A DNA stretch of 64,000 bases. Source: Microbulbifer sp. SAOS-129_SWC (GTDB lineage Bacteria; Pseudomonadota; Gammaproteobacteria; Pseudomonadales; Cellvibrionaceae). Shown one piece after another: positions 10,655 to 18,882 of the stretch. Made by a program: the position numbers and the translations under genes. The stretch spans positions 1,607,001-1,671,000 of the forward strand of contig NZ_CP155567.1 of the NCBI RefSeq assembly GCF_039696035.1, written 5' to 3'. The notes under the pieces are model-generated. The model was not told where the DNA came from. It did not search any database and worked only from the letters and a program-made list of their open reading frames with translations. Positions within the stretch are counted from its first letter, which is position 1, and the number at the start of each line of letters is the position of its first letter.

Positions 10655-13048
10655 TCAATCCCGCAATAAGCGGATACCGTAGATACCACCGGCAATGGAA
10701 CCGGGTGCGGCCCTGAAGCGTAGTTTCAGCTGCGGTGCTTTACGGTTCTGCAGCTGCGGCGGCAGCGGGTAATCCACACTGAAGAAATCATCCCCCTTGT
10801 TGCCCTTGAGGGTCACGTCGGCCAGCTTGACCCCGTTCAGCAGGATCGAGAATGTGCGCCCCGCGTCCAGCCCGTAGTAAGTGATACGCAGTGTCTTCGC
10901 CTCCTGCTTGGGGTCCTTCAGCTGGTAGCCGAACCAGTCCCTGCTGTGGCGCCAGTGGCGGCCGTTGTGGATACCCGCTTCGGTCTCTTTTCCGGCGAAG
11001 AAGTGATCTGCCTCCGGCTGCTGTTCTCCGGGGGCAATGGTATCGACGGTCTCGGCGGCCAGCGCGAGGCGCGCGGCGTCGGCCTCGGCGTATTCCTGTT
11101 TGTGCTGCGCGAGTTGCTCCGGGGTTTCCACCGGCCAGTAGACCATATAGCGGGATTCATGCAGGCGGAAAAACGGGATCAGCTCCAGGTTGTCGTGCTG
11201 CTTGTTATGGCTGCTGGTCTGCAGTTCCTTCGGCGCCGCGAAGCGCAACTGGTTGCCGGGCAGGCGTTTGAGTTCCTGGAGAAAATTGTGGTTGTCACTG
11301 ACAAACACCGGTGACTGGTCCAGCGGGCACATGCGGCCGCTGGGGATGTGGCCCATACGGCTGGCGTCGGCGAAATAGTTGAGCTTTTCATGCGCGAACG
11401 GTTGTGTCTTGGCCGCCAGTACCACCGGACCGTAGAGCAGGGCAAAGTAGTCGGAGCCGTCCGGCATCTGTTCCATTTCCGGGTGCATTGGCAGGGCCAC
11501 CTCGATGTGATCGCCGGCTTTCCAGTGGCGCTTGATCGGGATATAGCTGCCGGGCTTGCTCTCAAACTGGTACGGCTTGCCGTTGATACGGATTGCCAGA
11601 GCCCCTTGTGCTACCCAGCGGGGATAGCGCAGTTGCAGGGTGAAGTCCGCGTCCCGGTCCAGCGTGATGCTGGTGGATTCGTTGTCGGGAATGCGGTTGC
11701 GCTGGCTCAGGGTCAGGTGTTTTTCCTCCCACTTGAGGGTGGAGGGAATAAACAGGTTCACGAACAGGTTGTCGCCGCGGTGGGCGTAAATCATCGCACC
11801 GTATTTGCTGTGGTTCTCGATACCGGTACCCACACAGCACCACATGTCTTTCTGTGCCTGGGAGTAGACGCGGTAATGCTGCGGGCGCATGGGGGTAAAA
11901 TAGACGAGGCCACCGGTGTCCGGGTTCTGCGATGACAGGATGTGGTTGTATAAAGCTCGCTCGTAATAGCGGATATACCGGGTTTGCGGATGTGCCAGGT
12001 ACAGCAGCCGGGTGAGCTTGAGCATATTGTAGGTGTTGCAGGTTTCCGGCCCCTCTACATCCTCGATCATCGACGAGAAGTCTCTGCGGCTGTGGAAGTG
12101 CTCGCGCACGCTGTTGCCGCCGATGGCCACGGTGCGGTGCTCCACCACATCAGTCCAGAAATATTCCGCCGCGTCCTGCCAGGCTTTGTCACCGGAGAGC
12201 TGGCCCACGCGCTCGTAACCGATCACCTTGGGAATCTGCGTATTGGCGTGCAGGCCGGTGAGTTTGTCCTGGTGATGTTCCAGAGGGTTGAGTATCGCGC
12301 GGTGTGAGAGGCGACGGGCAAGCAGGAGGTATTTGTCGTCGCCGGTAATCTCCGCCACATCGGCGTAGACCTCGTTCAGGCCGCCGTGCTCGCTGCGCAG
12401 CATGTCCTGTATCTGTTCATCACTGAGCTTGCCGAACAGATGTACGCCCCAGTCGGAGAGCTGTACCAGCATGGTTTTGGCTTGTTCGATGCGGACATAG
12501 CGGTAGGCGTCGCGCAGGCCGGAGAACAGCTTGTGGATATTGTACAGCGGCACCCATTTCTGGTTCAGGGTGAACAAATCCGCGCTGATTTCTCCCGCGG
12601 AGATCTGTTGCCACATCTTCGCGCCGCCGGGAATGCCACCGATATAGCCATTGCCATTGGCCTTCTGCGCGCGTTGCAGTTCGTCGAGCATATAGTGCAG
12701 TCGCTCCAGCACCGCGCGGTCGCCGGTGGCGGCATAGGCGAGACTCAGCGCGGAGAGGTAGTGTCCGCCGATATGACCGTCCAGGCCGGTGTTTTCCCAG
12801 TTGCCGTAATTCTCCGCTTTGGGCTTGAGGCCGGCTTCACGCAGGAAGGGCGCCAGGAGCCGGTCCGGGTCGAGCGACAGTATGTAACCGATGTTGGTGT
12901 CCTGGGCGTGCTTGAACGGGCTGTCCAGCAGGCGCACATCGGACAGCGGAAATGCTTCTACCGGGGCGCCGGGCTGTGCTGCAGCGGCGGACGCGGCGGC
13001 AATGCCGGCCACGGAGCACAGGGCGAGGGCGGAAAGTATTCTTTTCAT
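10655..13048 (-). CDS. GH127 beta-L-arabinofuranosidase, exported
   Basis: A 797-residue member of glycoside hydrolase family 127 (formerly DUF1680). In characterised members a zinc-bound cysteine is the nucleophile; here the zinc-site motifs are seen in EGPETCNTYNML (about residue 335) and DMWCCVGTGIENHSKYG (about residue 404). A Sec signal peptide is clear (MKRILSALALCSVAGIAAASAAAAQ). I start at 13048 rather than further upstream because this gives the signal peptide and a GCAGGTAA Shine-Dalgarno. It lies 100 bases downstream of a GH43 gene on the same strand. It should remove terminal beta-L-Araf, a less common arabinan or extensin decoration. Confidence 0.9.
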   Translation of the reverse strand: MKRILSALALCSVAGIAAASAAAAQPGAPVEAFPLSDVRLLDSPFKHAQDTNIGYILSLDPDRLLAPFLREAGLKPKAENYGNWENTGLDGHIGGHYLSALSLAYAATGDRAVLERLHYMLDELQRAQKANGNGYIGGIPGGAKMWQQISAGEISADLFTLNQKWVPLYNIHKLFSGLRDAYRYVRIEQAKTMLVQLSDWGVHLFGKLSDEQIQDMLRSEHGGLNEVYADVAEITGDDKYLLLARRLSHRAILNPLEHHQDKLTGLHANTQIPKVIGYERVGQLSGDKAWQDAAEYFWTDVVEHRTVAIGGNSVREHFHSRRDFSSMIEDVEGPETCNTYNMLKLTRLLYLAHPQTRYIRYYERALYNHILSSQNPDTGGLVYFTPMRPQHYRVYSQAQKDMWCCVGTGIENHSKYGAMIYAHRGDNLFVNLFIPSTLKWEEKHLTLSQRNRIPDNESTSITLDRDADFTLQLRYPRWVAQGALAIRINGKPYQFESKPGSYIPIKRHWKAGDHIEVALPMHPEMEQMPDGSDYFALLYGPVVLAAKTQPFAHEKLNYFADASRMGHIPSGRMCPLDQSPVFVSDNHNFLQELKRLPGNQLRFAAPKELQTSSHNKQHDNLELIPFFRLHESRYMVYWPVETPEQLAQHKQEYAEADAARLALAAETVDTIAPGEQQPEADHFFAGKETEAGIHNGRHWRHSRDWFGYQLKDPKQEAKTLRITYYGLDAGRTFSILLNGVKLADVTLKGNKGDDFFSVDYPLPPQLQNRKAPQLKLRFRAAPGSIAGGIYGIRLLRD

Positions 13049-13112
13049 CGGGTTACCTGCATCAATATTGCGGGAGTGGGATCGGCGATACGGTCGTCGC
13101 TCTGTATCCCGG

Positions 13113-13135
13113 CCTTCTCCCGCGGGGGGAGAAGG
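13113..13135 (-). other. 9-bp stem-loop between GH43 and GH127 genes
   Basis: CCTTCTCCC (13113-13121) pairs perfectly with GGGAGAAGG (13127-13135) across a 5-base loop, in the 100-base gap between the two minus-strand hydrolase genes. It could attenuate or process the shared transcript. It resembles the CTTCTCCC-type palindromes common in proteobacterial intergenic DNA. Confidence 0.45.
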
Positions 13136-13148
13136 GGGAGGTGGCCGG

Positions 13149-14225
13149 TCAATCCAGCAGCTGGCTTTTGAACGTGTCCAGCTGAGCCGGATCCACAACC
13201 GGCCACAGGTCTTTGTCCCACTTCAGGTCAAGGATTTTCAGCTTCTGCAGGCCGTGGTCGGCATGTTCGTAAGCGTGCAGAACCAGGTAATCCTTGCCGT
13301 CATAGGTGTAGGCACCGTTATGCCCCAGGCCGGGCCAGCGTTTGTTACCCGCGATCAGCGGAGTGCCGCCGCCGTTGGCGAGATCCTTGCCCTGTTTGTC
13401 CAGGTAGGGGCCGGTGACCTGCTTGGCGCGGCCCACGGCCAGGCGGTAGGTACTGTCGTCGCCGCGGCAGCAGAGGCCACGGGAAATAAACAGGTAGTAA
13501 TAGCCGTTCTTCCTGAAGATAAACGGGCCTTCCAGTTCCGCCGGGCCGGGCTTGGCTGTCGGCGTGAAGGGCGGGCGCTCGGCGCGGGCGATGGTGTGCC
13601 ACTCCTGCGGCTGGGCCGGCTTTGTCCAGCTGTCGTCCAGCTTGACCAGCTTCAGCCCGCCCCAGAAGGAACCGAAAGCCATCCAGGCGGTGCCGTTATC
13701 GCCCAGCACGATATTGGGATCGATCGCATTCCAGTTGTCCCGGTTGGGCACTGACTGAATGACGATGCCCTGGTCACGCCACTGATAGTCCGGCGAATCC
13801 GGATCCAGAGTGTTGTTGGTGGTCACGCCAATCGCGGAAGTGTTCTTGCCGAAGGCGGAGACTGAATAGTAGAGGTAATAGCGGCCGTCGCGCTCGATCA
13901 CGTCCGGCGCCCACAGGTGGCCGTTGAATTCCGGGGCCACGCTTTTGGCCCAGGACGGCTCAGTAGCGAAGGCGCGACCGGCGCGGTGCCAGTGAATACG
14001 ATCTTTCGAGCGGTAGATGGTAATGCCGGGGCCGGTGCTGAACAGGTAGTAAGTGTCGCCCTCGCGGGCCATGACCGGATCGTGGATGCTTACCTGGGGA
14101 TGAGCGCCTTCGGGCGCGGCGCGCGTGCAGGCGGCAAACACCAGGCTCAACAGGGCAGCTACGAGCAACAGGGCGCAGCGGCGCACGGGTTTGTTGCCCG
14201 CCGGGGCAGGGGACTGGGGGTACAT
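13149..14225 (-). CDS. GH43 endo-alpha-1,5-L-arabinanase-like lipoprotein
   Basis: A 358-residue GH43 five-bladed propeller enzyme. The three carboxylates are in place: Asp49 (SIHDPVM), Asp169 (NAIDPNI) and Glu232 (AELEGPF). The pattern HLWAPDVI, FGSFWGG and GLGHNGAY is typical of endo-arabinanases. The N-terminus has a hydrophobic signal ending LVFAAC, so Cys33 is a likely lipid-attachment site and the protein is probably outer-membrane anchored. It is transcribed with the GH127 gene and divergently from the next GH43. Confidence 0.9.
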   Translation of the reverse strand: MYPQSPAPAGNKPVRRCALLLVAALLSLVFAACTRAAPEGAHPQVSIHDPVMAREGDTYYLFSTGPGITIYRSKDRIHWHRAGRAFATEPSWAKSVAPEFNGHLWAPDVIERDGRYYLYYSVSAFGKNTSAIGVTTNNTLDPDSPDYQWRDQGIVIQSVPNRDNWNAIDPNIVLGDNGTAWMAFGSFWGGLKLVKLDDSWTKPAQPQEWHTIARAERPPFTPTAKPGPAELEGPFIFRKNGYYYLFISRGLCCRGDDSTYRLAVGRAKQVTGPYLDKQGKDLANGGGTPLIAGNKRWPGLGHNGAYTYDGKDYLVLHAYEHADHGLQKLKILDLKWDKDLWPVVDPAQLDTFKSQLLD

Positions 14226-14333
14226 ATGGGGGCTCTCTTTGTTATTCGCTACTGCTTTTATTGTTGTGGTTCTCTCTATCGCGTGGCACCGCCCGGGGCC
14301 GGAACGAATCCGGCATAAAGCGGGGTTGTGGCG

Positions 14334-14356
14334 TTATTAGTAGTATAATAATATTG
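14334..14356 (+). promoter_or_regulatory. AT-rich inverted repeat and -10-like box between divergent GH43 genes
   Basis: In the 187-base divergent gap, TTATTA (14334-14339) and TAATAA (14346-14351) form a perfect inverted repeat with a 6-base spacer GTAGTA. It contains a consensus -10 hexamer TATAAT at 14344-14349 and continues into TAATATTGT (14349-14357). The last 9-mer recurs, in the same orientation relative to its gene, upstream of the large arabinanase (26289-26297). This is a candidate operator for a locus regulator. No convincing -35 was found. Confidence 0.4.
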
Positions 14357-14412
14357 TTGGCAGTGCGGCAACCGAAGCTGCCGCAGAAGAAAACAATAAA
14401 GACCGCACAGCG

Positions 14413-15501
14413 ATGACGATGATCCAGTTTTTACAGTGGCGCCCGTGTTGGCGACGGGTGGGTGCTGCGCTCGCCCGGATAGGTTGCGCCAGCCTGGTGT
14501 GGGCGACAGCGGCTGTAGCCGCCGATGCCGGCCTGAGTGGTGATTCCGCTCCGGTTCCACACAGCGGCGCTGCCGTTTACCACAATCCCCTGGTGCCCCA
14601 GCGTGCCGACCCCTGGGTGCTGCGTGATGGCGGCAACTATTACTTTGTCGCCACCGTGCCCGCATTTGACCGCATCGAGCTGCGCCGCGCGACCACGATC
14701 AACGGTCTCGCCACGGCGCCGGTGAAGGTAATCTGGCGCAAGCATCGGCGCGGCCTCATGGGCGCCCACATCTGGGCTCCGGAACTGCACCGCATCGACG
14801 GGGCCTGGTACATCTATTTTGCGGCCGGTGAGACCGAGCGCCCGTGGAACATCCGTATCTATGCTCTGCGCAATCGCAGCGCCAATCCCCTGCAGGGCGA
14901 GTGGGAGGAGCTGGGTCAGATAAAAACACCGCTCGATACCTTCTCCCTCGACGCCACGACCTTCGCTCACAACGGCAAGCGTTACCTGCTGTGGGCCCAG
15001 TCCGATGCCAACGGTACCTACAATTCGGCACTGCTGCTCGCAGAAATGACTTCCCCCACCACCATCAAACCGCCGGTGGTTACCCTGAGTGAGCCGGAAT
15101 TCGATTGGGAGACCGCCGGCTTCAAGGTCAACGAGGGCCCGGCGGTGCTGCAGAAAAACGGCCGAGTGTTCGTCAGCTATTCCGCTGGTGCCACCGACAG
15201 CCGCTACGCCATGGGCCTGCTGTGGGCCGATGTAGATGCCGACCTGCTGGACAAGCACAGCTGGCACAAGTCTCCGCAGCCGGTGTTTTATACCAACGCT
15301 GCGGTCAAGCGCTTCGGCCCCGGCCACAACAGCTTTACCGTGGCCGAGGACGGTATCACTGACCTGATGGTGTATCACGCGCGTGACTACCGCGATATCA
15401 AAGGCGATCCGCTGCGTGACCCAAACCGCGCTACACGGGTGCGAGTGCTGCACTGGGATAAACACGGCATGCCGGATTTTCGCCAGGCACAGGGCGATTG
15501 A
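14413..15501 (+). CDS. GH43 alpha-L-arabinofuranosidase/arabinanase, secreted
   Basis: A 362-residue GH43 enzyme with a signal peptide (VRR..LARIGCASLVWATAAVAA). Catalytic residues read as Asp66 (QRADPWVL), Asp180 (FSLDATTF) and Glu241 (KVNEGPAVL). The VNEGP motif, also in the gene at 16798, resembles the GH43_26 group of exo-acting alpha-1,5-L-arabinofuranosidases. It is the first of a run of plus-strand hydrolase genes, with the next one 51 bases on. Exact linkage specificity cannot be read from sequence. Confidence 0.88.
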   Translation: MTMIQFLQWRPCWRRVGAALARIGCASLVWATAAVAADAGLSGDSAPVPHSGAAVYHNPLVPQRADPWVLRDGGNYYFVATVPAFDRIELRRATTINGLATAPVKVIWRKHRRGLMGAHIWAPELHRIDGAWYIYFAAGETERPWNIRIYALRNRSANPLQGEWEELGQIKTPLDTFSLDATTFAHNGKRYLLWAQSDANGTYNSALLLAEMTSPTTIKPPVVTLSEPEFDWETAGFKVNEGPAVLQKNGRVFVSYSAGATDSRYAMGLLWADVDADLLDKHSWHKSPQPVFYTNAAVKRFGPGHNSFTVAEDGITDLMVYHARDYRDIKGDPLRDPNRATRVRVLHWDKHGMPDFRQAQGD

Positions 15502-15552
15502 ATCTTCCGCGAATTAATTAAATCTGTATTGAAACAGTGGAGTGGTAACAGG

Positions 15553-16503
15553 ATGAACAAGCGATTGAACGGTGGCCTCGCCGGCCTGTTAATCTCCGTG
15601 CTGCTGGCACCGGCGGCCCTGGCGGCCAACCCGGCCATTACCGATGTTTTGACTGCGGACCCCGCGGCATTGGTGCACGGTGATACCGTCTACCTGTACA
15701 CCGGCCACGACGAGGCCAAGGACAACAAAAGTTTCTACAAGATGAACCGGTGGCTGGTGTTTTCCTCCAAGGATATGGTGCACTGGAAAAACCACGGTTC
15801 GCCGCTGTCGTTGAAAGATTTCAAATGGGCCAAGAGCGATGCCTGGGCCGGCGATGTGGCAGAGAAAAACGGTAAATACTACTGGTATGTCACCGTGCGC
15901 CACCGGGATATCAACGGTTTTGCCATCGGTGTGGCGGTGTCCGACAGCCCCACCGGTCCCTTCCACGATGCGCTGGGCAAGGCGCTAATCACCAACGACA
16001 TGACCACCGATACCGATATTGACTGGGACGACCTGGACCCGCGGGTCTTTGTCGATGATGACGGCCAGGCCTATCTGTTCTGGGGCAATACCAAACCCCG
16101 CTACGCCAGGCTGAAGGATAATATGGTCGAGCTGGACGGCCCCATCCACAGCCTCGATCTGCCCAACTTCACCGAGGCGATCTACGTGCATAAGCACGAC
16201 GACTACTACTACCTCACCTACTCGACAGGCTTCCCCGAAAAGACCGCCTATGCGATGAGTAAATCAATCGAGGGGCCGTGGGAATACAAGGGCATTCTCA
16301 ATGAACTGGCGGGCAACTCCAACACCAACCACCACGCGATTATCGACTTCAAAGGGCACTCCTACTTTGTTTACCACAATGGCGGTACCCCCAAAGGTGG
16401 CAGCTTCCGGCGCTCGGTGTGTATCGACGATCTGCATTACAACCCGGACGGTACCCTGCAGCGGGTAGTGATGACGTCCGAAGGTGTGGATCCAGTAAAT
16501 TAG
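15553..16503 (+). CDS. GH43 family arabinosidase, secreted
   Basis: A 316-residue GH43 enzyme with a signal peptide (LAGLLISVLLAPAALAA). Candidate catalytic residues are Asp36 (LTADPAAL), Asp162 (DDLDPRVF) and Glu208 (NFTEAIYV). Features such as YLYTGHDEA and WLVFSSKDMVHW recall bacterial GH43 arabinofuranosidase/xylosidase groups different from its two neighbours. I use the ATG at 15553; an upstream TTG only adds eight residues before the signal. It belongs to the same operon-like run as the 14413 gene. Confidence 0.87.
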   Translation: MNKRLNGGLAGLLISVLLAPAALAANPAITDVLTADPAALVHGDTVYLYTGHDEAKDNKSFYKMNRWLVFSSKDMVHWKNHGSPLSLKDFKWAKSDAWAGDVAEKNGKYYWYVTVRHRDINGFAIGVAVSDSPTGPFHDALGKALITNDMTTDTDIDWDDLDPRVFVDDDGQAYLFWGNTKPRYARLKDNMVELDGPIHSLDLPNFTEAIYVHKHDDYYYLTYSTGFPEKTAYAMSKSIEGPWEYKGILNELAGNSNTNHHAIIDFKGHSYFVYHNGGTPKGGSFRRSVCIDDLHYNPDGTLQRVVMTSEGVDPVN

Positions 16504-16527
16504 AGACCTTGCAGTGACGGATTGCCG

Positions 16528-16758
16528 ATGCAGAACATGGGAAAAAATGGCCTGTTGATACCGGCGTTACTGCTGGCTGCCTGTAGGGCGAAGTGGCAAC
16601 ACGGGCTTGCCACTACCAATGGCACGCTAGTGATGGCGTTGTCGTTTATCGATCCGCGCAACCGGGAGCTGATTACCGATAGTGCGGTCAAGGTTGCGAT
16701 GCGTGGCCATGGTGGTTTTGTCTTCAAGTTTCCACCTGTGTGGGTGGCATTGGACTGA
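16528..16758 (+). CDS. possible small lipoprotein, unknown
   Basis: A 76-codon frame in the 294-base gap between two GH43 genes. Its N-terminus looks like a lipoprotein signal (MGKNGLLIPALLLAAC), followed by about 55 residues with no recognised motif (FIDPRNREL, RGHGGFVFKFPPVWV). The Shine-Dalgarno is poor and the frame ends 39 bases before the next gene. It could be a real small gene, a decayed remnant, or chance. I do not recognise it. Confidence 0.25.
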   Translation: MQNMGKNGLLIPALLLAACRAKWQHGLATTNGTLVMALSFIDPRNRELITDSAVKVAMRGHGGFVFKFPPVWVALD

Positions 16759-16797
16759 TTGATTATTTGACACGGGATCGAATGGGGTGAGAGATCG

Positions 16798-18645
16798 ATG
16801 AAAACCGTTTCCGGAAAACTATGCGTGCTGGCTGGCCTGGCCATGGCCACACTGGCCGGCTGCGAGCCGCCGGCCGATGCGCGCAAAGCCACCAGCAGTG
16901 AATCGGCCGCAGTGCCGACTGTGGCAAAGCGGGCCGAGACAGGTGCAGTGCCCGAGGGGACATTCAGTAACCCGCTGTTCAGCAACGGTGCCGATCCATG
17001 GCTGACCTTTTACGATGGCAATTACTACCTGACCACCACCACCTGGACGTCACAGCTGGTCATGCGCAAGTCGCCGACGCTGGACGGGCTCGCCACGGCG
17101 GCGCCGGTCAACATCTGGTCGGATACCGACCCGTCGCGGTGCTGCAACTTCTGGGCGTTTGAATTTCACCGGCTGAAGGGCCCCAGCGGTCCGCGCTGGT
17201 ACCTGATGTATACGTCCGGTCAGCACGGCACCCTGGATCACCAGCATCTGTCGGTACTGGAGAGCGTGGGTGATGATCCCATGGGCCCCTATGTCTACAA
17301 GGGGTCCCCGATGCCGGACAGCTGGAATATCGACGGTTCCTATCTGCAGTACCAGGGGCAGCTGTACCTGCTGTGGTCCGAGTGGGTCGGCGACGAGCAG
17401 CTCAACTGGATTGCGAAAATGAAAAACCCCTGGACCATCGAGGGGCCAAAAGTCGTGCTGACCCGACCGGAAGCCGAGTGGGAACAGAGCGGTCGCAAGG
17501 TCAACGAGGGGCCGGAGATTCTGCAAAAGAATGGCCGCACCTTCCTGATCTATTCGGCCAGTTTCTGCGATACGCCGGACTACAAGCTGGCGATGAAAGA
17601 ACTTACCGGCGACGACCCGCTGAACCCGGACGACTGGACCAAGACGCCCGAGCCGGTCTTCCAGCGTGGCAACGGCGTTTTCGGGCCCGGCCACAACGGT
17701 TTCTTTACCTCGCCCGACGGCAGCGAGGACTGGCTCGTCTACCACGGCAACTCCAGGGAGACCGACGGCTGCAGCGCGACCCGTTCGGTGCGCGCACAGA
17801 AATTTACCTGGAACGCAGATGGAACCCCCAATTTCGGCGAGCCGGTTCCCGAGGGCCAGCCGCAGAAATTGCCCGCCGGGGAGAATGGCCCGCTGAACAC
17901 CGAAGTGCAGGGAGCCCAATGGCAGCTGGTCAATGGTGCGGGCCAGTGCCTGGCGGGTTCGAAGCTGGGGGATTGCGCCGCGGACAGGGCGCGCTGGGTC
18001 ATCGACAACACCGCCGACGGTGCCTATCGCCTCGCCAATGTGGCGAGCGGTGACTTCCTGGGTGTCGAGCATGAATTGGCACCCTGGACCAACACCGAAG
18101 CGCAGCGCTGGGAAATACAGCAGGATGAAAACGGTTGGACGCAATTGCGCAATCGCCAGACCGGCCAGCCCCTGGCTGTGGCCAATTGCAATGGTGACCA
18201 ATGCGGCCTCTGGCGTCTGCAGCCGTCGCACGCGGTGGCTATAGCCAGCGTACAAAGCGGCCGGGTAGTGCAGGCGCCCGGTTGTGGCAAGGGTGCGGCG
18301 GTCAATCAGGGAGAGTGGCACGACAACGGCTGCCAGAGCTGGAAGTTCGAAGCTGCGGACGAAGGTTTTCTGCAGCTGCGCGCCGGCAAGCAGTGTATGA
18401 CGGTTGCCAACGGTGCAGTCGTGCCCGGTGCCAAGGTGGTTCTTGGCCGCTGCGATTCCACTTCCAGTCAATGGCGGGTGGAGCCGCTCGCGGACGGCAG
18501 TGTGAAAATTGTCAATCGCGAGAGCGAGCTGAACCTGGATCTGGCGCACTGTGGCCTGGCCGATGGTACCGAGATCGCCCAGGCACCCTGGGAGGGAAGC
18601 GACTGCCAGAAATTCCAACTGCGGGAGCTGCCAGAGGGCTCCTGA
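16798..18645 (+). CDS. GH43 arabinofuranosidase with C-terminal ricin-like beta-trefoil, lipoprotein
   Basis: A 615-residue lipoprotein: the lipobox LAGC places Cys22 as the anchor, followed by a short linker. The GH43 domain spans about 55-350, with Asp66 (NGADPWLT), Asp179 (WNIDGSYL) and Glu237 (KVNEGPEIL). Residues about 375-610 are a ricin/CBM13-like region with repeated Q-x-W type ends (AQRWEIQ, CQSWKFE, SSQWRVE, CQKFQL) and many cysteines, likely a carbohydrate-binding beta-trefoil. It would hold an arabinosidase on the cell surface at the polysaccharide. The ATG follows GGGGTGAGAG. Confidence 0.9.
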   Translation: MKTVSGKLCVLAGLAMATLAGCEPPADARKATSSESAAVPTVAKRAETGAVPEGTFSNPLFSNGADPWLTFYDGNYYLTTTTWTSQLVMRKSPTLDGLATAAPVNIWSDTDPSRCCNFWAFEFHRLKGPSGPRWYLMYTSGQHGTLDHQHLSVLESVGDDPMGPYVYKGSPMPDSWNIDGSYLQYQGQLYLLWSEWVGDEQLNWIAKMKNPWTIEGPKVVLTRPEAEWEQSGRKVNEGPEILQKNGRTFLIYSASFCDTPDYKLAMKELTGDDPLNPDDWTKTPEPVFQRGNGVFGPGHNGFFTSPDGSEDWLVYHGNSRETDGCSATRSVRAQKFTWNADGTPNFGEPVPEGQPQKLPAGENGPLNTEVQGAQWQLVNGAGQCLAGSKLGDCAADRARWVIDNTADGAYRLANVASGDFLGVEHELAPWTNTEAQRWEIQQDENGWTQLRNRQTGQPLAVANCNGDQCGLWRLQPSHAVAIASVQSGRVVQAPGCGKGAAVNQGEWHDNGCQSWKFEAADEGFLQLRAGKQCMTVANGAVVPGAKVVLGRCDSTSSQWRVEPLADGSVKIVNRESELNLDLAHCGLADGTEIAQAPWEGSDCQKFQLRELPEGS

Positions 18646-18675
18646 GCAGATTGTGTATCGGTTGTGTCTTTATAC

Positions 18676-18698
18676 GGGAGCGGCCAATGGCCGCTCCC
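18676..18698 (+). terminator. 10-bp stem-loop after the GH43-trefoil gene
   Basis: GGGAGCGGCC (18676-18685) pairs perfectly with GGCCGCTCCC (18689-18698) with a 3-base AAT loop, 31 bases past the stop codon. No T-run follows, so termination may be partial or the hairpin may protect the mRNA end. Confidence 0.5.
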
Positions 18699-18707
18699 GG
18701 GGCCCGG

Positions 18708-18743
18708 GAAATCGCACCTCGTTATTAATGAGGTAGCGATTTC
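18708..18743 (+). other. 13-bp inverted repeat in GH51 leader
   Basis: GAAATCGCACCTC (18708-18720) pairs with GAGGT-A-GCGATTTC (18730-18743), a 13-bp stem with one bulged A, around the AT-rich loop GTTATTAAT. It sits between two other hairpins in the 237-base gap before the GH51 gene. It could be an operator, attenuator element or transcript end. Confidence 0.5.
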
Positions 18744-18794
18744 CGCGGCCACAGGATTAATCCTTACATGCCTGTTTACCGGTTATCGGGCTTG

Positions 18795-18829
18795 GGTGGT
18801 TGCATCGCAGATGTATACCACCTTTTTTT
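18795..18829 (+). terminator. intrinsic terminator or attenuator just before GH51
   Basis: GGTGGT (18795-18800) pairs with ACCACC (18817-18822), the loop can form an inner GCATC/GATGT helix, and seven Ts follow (18823-18829). This is a good rho-independent terminator, but it ends only 53 bases before the GH51 start. It either ends upstream transcription or attenuates GH51. Confidence 0.6.
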
Positions 18830-18882
18830 ATTCAGTGATGTCGTAACGAAAAAAAACCAACAATGAAGACAGGGAGATAACG

